Shown piece after piece: positions 42,870 through 49,365 of a stretch of DNA of 64,000 bases (positions are counted from its first letter, which is position 1; every line of letters starts with the position of its first letter). The notes below the pieces were generated by a model. That model was not told the DNA's origin, made no database searches, and saw nothing but the letters and a program-made list of their open reading frames with translations. Source of the stretch: SG8-30 sp964406445. GTDB lineage: Bacteria > Pseudomonadota > Gammaproteobacteria > Steroidobacterales > Steroidobacteraceae. The position numbers and the translations under genes are program-made. The DNA lies in the NCBI GenBank assembly GCA_964406445.1, contig CAYORU010000016.1, positions 1 to 64,000 on the forward strand. The letters run 5' to 3'.

Positions 42870-43276
42870 TCGGCCTTCCGGGCCGCCCGCACGTCCGCCA
42901 CCATCGCCGCCGTGACCGGCGGATAGGCGTTGCCGAAGCTGCCGCGCACGTGGGTCAGCACCGCGGCGAGGTCCTCGTCGGACAGCCAGTGGAACTGCGG
43001 CATCACCACGATGCTGCGGCCGCGGACGAGGCCGGCCGGCCGCACGCCGAAGGCCGTCCAGGCGATCAGCGCCCCCGGGTCGCCGGCCACGGTGGGCGTG
43101 CCGACCAGGCTCGGCTGGGTCTCGCCGAGCCCGCGGCCGTTGCGCTGGTGGCAGGCCATGCAGTGCTGGGCGTAGACCGCCGCGCCGCGATCGACGGGGC
43201 GCGAGTCGCCGTCGCCGCAGGCGGCGAGGCCGAGCAGGGACGCCGCGGTCAGCACGGCGAGGGACAGGGTCTTCAT
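42866..43276 (-). CDS. Lipoprotein c-type cytochrome
   Basis: A 136-residue class I cytochrome c. The signal region ends in a lipobox (LLGLAAC), so it is probably anchored to a membrane and facing the periplasm. The haem motif is CMACH in YAQHCMACHQRNGRG, and the distal methionine is probably in SIVVMPQFHWLSDEDLAAVLTHVR. Its stop overlaps the comB start (GTGA). The redox partner is not evident from the neighbours. Confidence 0.92.
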   Translation of the reverse strand: MKTLSLAVLTAASLLGLAACGDGDSRPVDRGAAVYAQHCMACHQRNGRGLGETQPSLVGTPTVAGDPGALIAWTAFGVRPAGLVRGRSIVVMPQFHWLSDEDLAAVLTHVRGSFGNAYPPVTAAMVADVRAARKAE

Positions 43277-43331
43277 CGGGACTCGACAGGGCTCGGGGCC
43301 CCGCATCGTACCGCAGGGCGGGGGCTGCCGA

Positions 43332-43901
43332 TCAACCGCTCCAGGTACGGACGCGCCCGGTGTCCAGGTGGACGAAGTCGGAGCTGCGGTAGTAGCCGAC
43401 GCCGCCCTGCGCCATCGCAAGGGCGAGATCGCGCAGCCGGTCGGTCCGGTAGCCGGCGAGGCGCACGTCGATCGCGCGCCCGTCCATGTGCAGGCTGCGC
43501 CGCGCCACGCCGTCGGAGCGGGCGTTCAGCATCGCGTTGGTCACGGGCGATCGGTAGCCGGAGATGACCTCGTACCGCGGTTCGCGGCCGGCGAGCACCG
43601 CCGCGTCGTGGAGCAGGTCGAACAGCCGCGGGTCGATCGCGCTGACGTCGCCGGTGCGATGGTCGCGGAGCAGTTCGTTCAGCGAGGCGAGCGCCTCGCC
43701 GCGGTACGCGCCGTCGCTGAAGTAGTCGACGGCGAGGGTCTCCGCCGTATGCGTATTGACCAGCGCGATGCTGCGCCGCTCGATGGCCTGCCCGAGCGCG
43801 CGCGCGGGGCCGGTCAGGGCGACGGCGGCCGGCACGCCGATCAGCACGCCGCGCAGGAAGCGGCGGCGGCGGGCGCAATGATTGGGCGGGGCGTCGGTCA
43901 T
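43332..43901 (-). CDS. DUF882/YcbK-family M15 peptidase-like protein, Tat-exported
   Basis: A 189-residue exported protein with a twin-arginine-like signal (RRRRFLRGVLIGVPAAVAL). The mature part is the DUF882 fold related to D,D-carboxypeptidases: YEVISGYRSPVTNAMLNA, the metal-binding SLHMDGRAIDVRL and FVHLDTGRVRTW, giving His, Asp and His ligands. E. coli MepK (YcbK) is an endopeptidase that opens mDap-mDap cross-links, so a wall-hydrolase role is likely. ATG at 43901. Confidence 0.88.
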   Translation of the reverse strand: MTDAPPNHCARRRRFLRGVLIGVPAAVALTGPARALGQAIERRSIALVNTHTAETLAVDYFSDGAYRGEALASLNELLRDHRTGDVSAIDPRLFDLLHDAAVLAGREPRYEVISGYRSPVTNAMLNARSDGVARRSLHMDGRAIDVRLAGYRTDRLRDLALAMAQGGVGYYRSSDFVHLDTGRVRTWSG

Positions 43902-44011
43902 GCGGTCCGGTCGGCCGGGGCCTGGGCGAAAACAGCGGTCAGGATCCCGGATTCGGCCGGCACTTTCAACCGATTCAGTCACATGCGGGGGCTGTCACCG
44001 CGGGCGGCACA

Positions 44012-44054
44012 GGGACGGTCCCCTGCCGGGACGGTCCCCTGCCGGGACGGTCCC
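44012..44054. repeat. Three tandem 16-bp units containing the palindrome GGGACGGTCCC
   Basis: GGGACGGTCCC occurs at 44012-44022, 44028-44038 and 44044-44054, spaced every 16 bases (unit GGGACGGTCCCCTGCC). Each copy is itself a palindrome around its central base. It lies just after the decarboxylase stop, in a 175-base strip between two same-strand genes that otherwise holds nothing I recognise. Reminiscent of REP-type palindromes. Confidence 0.8.
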
Positions 44055-44076
44055 TTGTGGACGCGAGGGCGCTGCT

Positions 44077-45255
44077 TCAGACGTTCACCGCCAGCACGCG
44101 CGCCCGCGGGAAGAAATTGAAGTCGGTGGCCGAGGCGCTGGTGTAGGCGCCCATCTGGCGCCCGACCAGCAGGTCGCCGGCCCGCATCGGCGGCAGTTCG
44201 ATGTCCTCGGCGATCACGTCGATGCTGTCGCAGGTCGGGCCGGCCAGCACGCTCGGCTGCAGCGGCCCGGCCTGCGGCGCGAGCGGCTCGACCGGGTAGC
44301 GGGCGTGATCGTAGACCTGCCCGCTGAAGGAGCCGTACAGCCCGTCGTCGAGGTAGTACCACCAGCGGCCGTCGCGGAACGCCCGGCCCATCACCGTGGC
44401 GAGCACCGTGCCGGCGGGCCCGCAGATGAAGCGGCCCGGCTCGGCGATCACCCGCGTGCCGGCCGGCAGCCGCCCGAGGGCGGCGCGGATCGGCGCGCAG
44501 AAGGCCTCGATGGGCACCGCCTGCTGCAGATAGTCGATCGGGAAGCCGCCGCCGATGTCCAGGGTGTCGAGCGACGCGAACCCCTCGCGCCGCGCCTCCG
44601 CCATGAGCGTGCTGCAGGCGTCGATCGCGTGGACCTTGGTGTCGGGCGAGCGGGACTGCGAGCCGACGTGGAAGGACAGCCCGCGGACCTCGACCCCGGC
44701 CTGGCGGGCCTGCCTGATCAGGTCGAGCGCGGTGTCGGCGTCGCAGCCGAACTTGCGCGAGAGATCCACGACCGCCTCGGGGCTCCGGAACGACAGCCGG
44801 ATCAGCAGCTGCGCGCGCCCGGCAAAGGGCGCGAACTTCGCGACTTCGTCGGGGTTGTCGGCGACGAAGGTGGTGACGCCGAAGTCGAGCGCGTGGCGGA
44901 TGTCCGAGTCGCGCTTGATCGGGTGCGTGTGGATGCAGCGCGCCGGGTCGATGCCGGCCGCGCGGACGAGGTCCACCTCCCCGTCCGTCGCGAGGTCGAA
45001 GCCCGCGCCCTCGCGCTCGAGGGCCGTGACGACCGCGGCCTGGGGCAGGGGCTTGAGCGCGTAGTGCAGGCCGACGCCGGGCAGCGCCGCCGCGAGCCGG
45101 CGGTACTGCTCGCGGATCACGTCGCAGTCGACGACGAGCAGCGGCGAGCCGAAGCGCGCCGCCAGGTCGGCCAGCGCCTGCGGCTCGTAGGGCCGCGACA
45201 GCACCGGCGCGGGCGGCTCGGGGGGCGTCGTGATTGGCCGGGTCTCGGGCTGCAC
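44077..45255 (-). CDS. Type III PLP decarboxylase (ornithine/lysine decarboxylase-like)
   Basis: A 392-residue alanine-racemase-fold decarboxylase. The PLP lysine is in YALKPLPQAAVV (a variant of the usual K-x-N/C-x-N loop), SFHVGSQSRSPD is the substrate loop, LDIGGGFPIDY binds PLP phosphate, EPGRFICGPAGTVL is typical, and the second-subunit cysteine is in LAGPTCDSIDV. This pattern fits ornithine or lysine/ornithine decarboxylase, making putrescine or cadaverine. Arginine or diaminopimelate specificity is less likely at this length. It is alone in its transcription unit. Confidence 0.85.
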   Translation of the reverse strand: MQPETRPITTPPEPPAPVLSRPYEPQALADLAARFGSPLLVVDCDVIREQYRRLAAALPGVGLHYALKPLPQAAVVTALEREGAGFDLATDGEVDLVRAAGIDPARCIHTHPIKRDSDIRHALDFGVTTFVADNPDEVAKFAPFAGRAQLLIRLSFRSPEAVVDLSRKFGCDADTALDLIRQARQAGVEVRGLSFHVGSQSRSPDTKVHAIDACSTLMAEARREGFASLDTLDIGGGFPIDYLQQAVPIEAFCAPIRAALGRLPAGTRVIAEPGRFICGPAGTVLATVMGRAFRDGRWWYYLDDGLYGSFSGQVYDHARYPVEPLAPQAGPLQPSVLAGPTCDSIDVIAEDIELPPMRAGDLLVGRQMGAYTSASATDFNFFPRARVLAVNV

Positions 45256-45308
45256 GGGCGTGCCTTCGGAAAACGGGGAAGTCTAGGCCAAACGGCCGGC
45301 TCGCGACA

Positions 45309-46598
45309 CTACCGGCCCGCCGGCCCGTCGACCGGGGACTCCCGCAACAGCGGCTCGACGAGCTCGAGCAGGCGCGCGACCGCGCCGCGGTTCGCCTGCA
45401 GGACCTCGCGGCCGCGCGCGCCCATCCGATCGCGTGCCGCGCGATCGGCGAGCAGCGCCGCCGTCGCCGCGCCGAGCGCCCCGCCGGACGGCACGCGCCG
45501 CACGGCGCCGGCCTCCTCGAGCTTCGCGAACACGTCCTCGGCGTTGAAGTTGTACGGCCCGGTGAGGATCGGCACGCCGAGCGAGGCAGGCTCCAGCAGG
45601 TTGTGGCCGCCGACCGGGACCAGGCTGCCGGCGACGAACGCGACGTCCGCCGCCGCGTAGAAGTCCATCAGCTCGCCCATCGTGTCGCCGAGCACGACCT
45701 CGGTCGCGGGATTCGCGGCCTCGCCGCGCGAGCGCAGCGCGTGCGCCACGCCGCGCCGCTCGAGCAGCTGGCGGATTGCGTCGAAGCGCGGCGGGTGCCG
45801 CGGCACCAGCACGAGCAGCGCGTCCGGGAAGCGCCGCCGGACTTCGGCGTGGGCGTCGAGCACCTGCTCCTCCTCGCCCTCGTGGGTGCTCCCTGCGACC
45901 CACACCGGGCGATCGGGCGCGTTCGACTGCCGCCACGCCCGGCCGCGGCCGGGCACCTCGGGCGCAAGCTCGAAGTCGAACTTCACGTTGCCGGTGACCC
46001 GGGTCCGGCCGGGGCTCGCGCCGATGGACAGGAAACGCGCGGCATCGGCCTCGCTCTGCGCGCCGATGACGATGCCGTGGGCCAGCGTGGCGCGAAACAG
46101 CGGCAGAAGCCTCCTGTAGCGGCGCACCGAGCGCTCCGAGACGCGCGCACTGGCGAGCACCAGCGGCACGCCGCGCCGGCCGCATTCGGCGAAGAGGTTC
46201 GGCCACAGCTCGGTCTCGAGGATCACCGCGAGCCGAGGGCGCGTCCGGTCGAAGAACCGCCGCACGGCGCCGGGCAGGTCGTAGGGCACGTAACGGTGCA
46301 GCACCGAGTCGCCGAACAGCGCCCGTGCGCGCGCCGCGCCGGTGGGCGTCACGGTCGTGAGCACCAGCGGGATCCCGGGGTAGCGGCGCAGCAGCCCGCG
46401 CACCAGCGGCTGCGAAGCCTGCACCTCGCCGACCGAGACCGCGTGCACCCAGATCGAGCGGCCGTCGATCGCGGCGCCGAACCCGAAGCGCTCGCCGGCG
46501 CGCTCGCGGTAGGCCGGGTCCCGCAGGCCGCGCGAGAGGTGCACGCCGAAGGCGACCGGCGCGACAAGGCGGATCAGGAGGTTGTAGATGAAGCGCAT
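45309..46598 (-). CDS. waaA: 3-deoxy-D-manno-octulosonic acid transferase
   Basis: Inner-membrane GT-B glycosyltransferase that adds KDO to lipid IVA. The 429-residue protein has an N-terminal membrane helix (FIYNLLIRLVAPVAFGVHL), the catalytic acid in VHAVSVGEVQASQPL, ETELWPNLFAECGRRGVPLVL and the nucleotide-binding VPVGGHNLLEPASLGVPILTGP. The adjacent KDO kinase gene suggests a single KDO is added and then phosphorylated, as in Haemophilus. Confidence 0.95.
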   Translation of the reverse strand: MRFIYNLLIRLVAPVAFGVHLSRGLRDPAYRERAGERFGFGAAIDGRSIWVHAVSVGEVQASQPLVRGLLRRYPGIPLVLTTVTPTGAARARALFGDSVLHRYVPYDLPGAVRRFFDRTRPRLAVILETELWPNLFAECGRRGVPLVLASARVSERSVRRYRRLLPLFRATLAHGIVIGAQSEADAARFLSIGASPGRTRVTGNVKFDFELAPEVPGRGRAWRQSNAPDRPVWVAGSTHEGEEEQVLDAHAEVRRRFPDALLVLVPRHPPRFDAIRQLLERRGVAHALRSRGEAANPATEVVLGDTMGELMDFYAAADVAFVAGSLVPVGGHNLLEPASLGVPILTGPYNFNAEDVFAKLEEAGAVRRVPSGGALGAATAALLADRAARDRMGARGREVLQANRGAVARLLELVEPLLRESPVDGPAGR

Positions 46599-46604
46599 CG
46601 CGCG

Positions 46605-47315
46605 TCAGCCGCCAGCGTCGTGCGCGGCGACGAGGCGCGCGAAGCCTTCGCGCCACGGGAGGTCCGGACGCGGGGCGCAGATCTTGCCGAGCGAGCGGCC
46701 GAGCCGGGCCAGGACGCCCTGCGACCAGCCGCCCGGCGCGCGCAGCCGGCCGCGGTCGAAGTCGAGCAGCCACACCTCGCCGGGCCCGCCGAGCATGACG
46801 TTGTTCGCATTGAGGTCGGCGTGCTGAACGCCCGCGTCGTGGAAGCGGCGGATCGTGCGGCCGGCCGCTTCCCATTCCGCGTCGGTGAGCCTGCCGGCGA
46901 GCAGGCGCGAACCGAGCGGCTCGCAGGGCGGCAGGCGCAGGGTGGCGATCTCGGCCCGATAGACGAGGCCGCCTCTCAGGTAGCGGGCCGCCGCGGGCGC
47001 GGGCACCGGCAGCCCTGCGTCGACGAGCCGGCCGAGCAGCTCCAGTTCCTGGAAACCGCGCGTGCGCGCCTCGCCGAGCCAGAGGTAGGCGTCGCGCGAG
47101 ATCCGTGCCGGCAGGCCGCCGCGCAGGTAGCGCCTGAGGACGAAGCCACGGTCGCCCGCGTCGAGGAACAGCACCGAGCCGCGGCCGCCGGACTGCTCGG
47201 CGAGCGCGCCGCGGGCGCGCCAGGCCGCGGTGTCGAACAGTTCCGCCGCGTTGTTGACGCAGCCGGGGTCGTATAGGATTGCGCCGCCCTCGGTGGCGAT
47301 GCGCCGGAACTTCAT
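46605..47315 (-). CDS. kdkA: 3-deoxy-D-manno-octulosonic acid kinase
   Basis: APH-fold kinase that phosphorylates KDO at the 4-position, typical of bacteria with one KDO on lipid A. The 236-residue product has RGSVLFLDAGDRGFVLRRYLRGGLPARI, the catalytic loop VQHADLNANNVML and the metal site VWLLDFDRGRLR. ATG at 47315 has an AGGA site upstream. The divergent GT9 gene may start at the overlapping ATG 47314. It is six bases from waaA on the same strand. Confidence 0.92.
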   Translation of the reverse strand: MKFRRIATEGGAILYDPGCVNNAAELFDTAAWRARGALAEQSGGRGSVLFLDAGDRGFVLRRYLRGGLPARISRDAYLWLGEARTRGFQELELLGRLVDAGLPVPAPAAARYLRGGLVYRAEIATLRLPPCEPLGSRLLAGRLTDAEWEAAGRTIRRFHDAGVQHADLNANNVMLGGPGEVWLLDFDRGRLRAPGGWSQGVLARLGRSLGKICAPRPDLPWREGFARLVAAHDAGG

Positions 47316-48378
47316 GCCCGCCATCCTACAGTCCGTGCCGCGGCGCGTCTGCATCCTCCGGCTCTCGGCGATCGGCGATACCTGCCATGTCCTGCCGGTC
47401 GTGCGGACGCTGCAGGCGGCGTGGCCCGAGGCGCGCTTCACCTGGATCATCGGCCGGCTCGAGGCGAAGCTCATGGGCCTCGCCGACGACATCGAGTTCA
47501 TCGTCTTCGACAAGCGCGGCGGCGCGCGCGAGCACCTGCGCCTCGCCCGCCTGCTTTCGGGGCGCCGCTTCGACCTGCTGCTGCACATGCAGCTCGCGCT
47601 GCGCGCGAGCGCGGTCGCCGCGAGCGTACGCGCGCCGGTGAAGCTCGGCTTCGACCGGGCGCGGGCGCGCGAGGCACAGTGGCTGTTCACGACCCACCGG
47701 ATCGCGCCGCGCGAGCGCGAGCACGTCCTGGACTCGCTGTTCGGCTTCGCCGAGGCGCTCGGCGTGCACGACCGGCAGCTGCGCTGGGACCTGCCGCTGC
47801 CCCCGGACGCCCTCGACTACGCCGCGGCCGTCATCCCGGACGGGCGTCCGACGCTGGTCATCAGCCCCTGCTCCAGCCACGCGCTGCGCAACTGGCGGGC
47901 GGAGCGCTACGCCGAGGTCGCCGACCACGCCGCGAAGCGCCACGGCATGCGGGTCGTGCTGGTCGGCGGCCCGTCGCCGGCGGAGAAGACGATGGCCGCC
48001 GGGATCGCCCGGCACGCGCGCGAGCCGGTGGTGGACACGGTCGGCAGGGACACGCTGCCGCAGCTGCTCGCGCTGCTGTCGCGCGCGAGCGTGCTGCTCT
48101 CGCCGGACTCCGGGCCGGCGCACATGGCGACGATGGCGGGCACGCCGGTGATCGGGCTGTACGCAGCGACCAACCCCGCGCGCAGCGGCCCGTACCTGAG
48201 CCGCGCCCACTGCGTGGACCGCCATGCCGACGCCGCCCGGAGGTTTCTCGGCCGCGAACCCGCCGAGCTGCCCTGGACCACCAAGATCGAGCGTCCCGGC
48301 GTGATGGACCTCATTACCGTGGACGAGGTTACGGACCGGCTCGACAGGCTGGCGCGCAGAGGCTTCGCGGTGGGCTGA
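47314..48378 (+). CDS. Glycosyltransferase family 9 protein (heptosyltransferase I-like)
   Basis: A GT-B enzyme of about 354 residues for LPS core assembly. It begins VCILRLSAIGDTCHVLPVVRTLQ, has the N-domain AHPEARF-like stretch (WPEARFTWIIG) and, in the C-domain, LVISPCSSHALRNWRAERYAEV and LLSPDSGPAHMATMAGTPVIGLYA, the ADP-heptose site. The ATG at 47314 shares its CATG with the kdkA start; a GTG at 47338 is an alternative. Located next to waaA and kdkA, it likely adds the first heptose or another core sugar. Confidence 0.9.
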   Translation: MPAILQSVPRRVCILRLSAIGDTCHVLPVVRTLQAAWPEARFTWIIGRLEAKLMGLADDIEFIVFDKRGGAREHLRLARLLSGRRFDLLLHMQLALRASAVAASVRAPVKLGFDRARAREAQWLFTTHRIAPREREHVLDSLFGFAEALGVHDRQLRWDLPLPPDALDYAAAVIPDGRPTLVISPCSSHALRNWRAERYAEVADHAAKRHGMRVVLVGGPSPAEKTMAAGIARHAREPVVDTVGRDTLPQLLALLSRASVLLSPDSGPAHMATMAGTPVIGLYAATNPARSGPYLSRAHCVDRHADAARRFLGREPAELPWTTKIERPGVMDLITVDEVTDRLDRLARRGFAVG

Positions 48379-48424
48379 GCCCGGATCGGCTACCCTTGCC
48401 GGCAGGACTTCCGCGGAGACGCCC

Positions 48425-48823
48425 GTGACCGACATCCTGGTGCCGATCTCGCCCGGCGAGCTGCTCGACAAGCTGACGATCCTGAGGATCAAGGCCGGGC
48501 GCATCACCGATGCCGCCAAGCTGGCGAACGTGCGGCTCGAGCTGGAACTGCTGGAGCGCACCTGGGCGGCCACGCCGCACGCCTCGGTGGACCTCGCGGC
48601 CGAGATCGGCGCGCTGCAGGCCGTGAACGAGCGCCTATGGGACATCGAGGACGACATCCGCGACCAGGAGCGGGCGCAGGACTTCGGGCCCCGCTTCGTC
48701 GAGCTCGCGCGCGCCGTCTACTTCGAGAACGACGAGCGCGCGGCGATCAAGAAGCGGATCAACACGAAGCTCGGCTCGCGGATCGTCGAGGAGAAGTCCT
48801 ACCGCGACTACAAGGCCCAGTAG
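48425..48823 (+). CDS. DUF6165 family protein
   Basis: A 132-residue helical protein starting with GTG: ILVPISPGELLDKLTILRIKAGRI, then LQAVNERLWDIEDDIRDQE and ARAVYFENDERAAIKKRIN. This matches the DUF6165 pattern, small proteins frequently encoded among LPS and glycan genes, with no known activity. It lies 46 bases after the heptosyltransferase-like gene on the same strand. A hairpin-forming repeat begins eight bases after its stop. Confidence 0.85.
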   Translation: MTDILVPISPGELLDKLTILRIKAGRITDAAKLANVRLELELLERTWAATPHASVDLAAEIGALQAVNERLWDIEDDIRDQERAQDFGPRFVELARAVYFENDERAAIKKRINTKLGSRIVEEKSYRDYKAQ

Positions 48824-48830
48824 CAAGACC

Positions 48831-49107
48831 AAGGGAAACTCCAGGGGACATTCCCTTTGAGTTTTGCCCTTTGCACGGGCGAGGAAGTTCTGGGCCGNNN
48901 NNNNNNNNNNNNNNNNNNNNNNNNNNNNNNNNNNNNNNNNNNNNNNNNNNNNNNNNNNNNNNNNNNNNNNNNNNNNNNNNNNNNNNNNNNNNNNNNNAGG
49001 GGACATTCCCTTTGAGTTTTGCCCTTTGCACGGGCGAGGAAGTTCTGGGCCGCTCTGCCAATGAAAGGACACAAAACTCAAAGGGAATGTCCCCTCGAGT
49101 TTCCCTG
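48831..49107. repeat. Second GGGGACATTCCC inverted-repeat element, interrupted by the assembly gap
   Basis: The left arm at 48844-48866 (GGGGACATTCCCTTTGAG..) has its reverse complement at 49072-49094, and symmetry continues outward with AAGGGAAACTCCA (48831-48843) matching TCGAGTTTCCCT (49095-49106) with one or two mismatches. A further direct copy of the left arm starts at 48999, after the gap. If the gap is collapsed, the element is about 122 bp. It is the same family as the lipB-side element (TTTGAG versus TTCGAG), and it sits between convergent genes, where it could also terminate transcription. Confidence 0.8.
48898..48997. other. Assembly gap (100 N)
   Basis: Exactly 100 N. The 55 bases before it (48843-48897) and the 55 bases after it (48998-49052) are identical, so the gap probably joins contig ends that overlap by one k-mer. 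Real missing sequence may be zero or may be further repeat copies. Confidence 0.99.
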
Positions 49108-49130
49108 GAGTTTCCCCTTGAGCTTCCGGG

Positions 49131-49331
49131 TCAGCCGAGCAGCGAGTACTCGGCGCTGCAGTACGGGCACTTGGCCCAGCCGGTCTTCTCGATCGCCAGG
49201 TACACGCGCGGGTGGCTGTTCCACAGCTGCATGCCCGGCATCGGGCAGGCGAGCGGCAGGTCGACGCGCGTCACCTCGTAGCGGTTCTGCGCGTTCGGCT
49301 GGATCAGCCCGTCGGTGGTTGCAGTGGCCAC
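49131..49331 (-). CDS. Zinc-finger domain protein (zf-CHCC, NDUFS6-like)
   Basis: A 66-residue protein with the CHCC zinc-binding pattern: LACPMPGMQLWNSHPRVYL supplies Cys and His and GWAKCPYCSAEYSLL supplies the CxxC pair. It begins with GTG at 49331. Small bacterial members of this family are widespread in proteobacteria, with no defined role; the mitochondrial relative is the NDUFS6 subunit of complex I. It is downstream of glnE on the same strand. Confidence 0.9.
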   Translation of the reverse strand: MATATTDGLIQPNAQNRYEVTRVDLPLACPMPGMQLWNSHPRVYLAIEKTGWAKCPYCSAEYSLLG

Positions 49332-49365
49332 GATCGGTCCTGGTGGCAGGGTCGGAAGGCCTCGA

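Noticed and set aside
44012..44054. A CRISPR array
   Set aside because: Units are 16 bp with no unique spacers and no cas genes nearby; it is a short tandem palindrome.
48830..49080. Open frames running through the assembly gap
   Set aside because: They consist of repeat DNA and N-derived X residues; short peptides such as GDIPFEF simply reflect the repeat.
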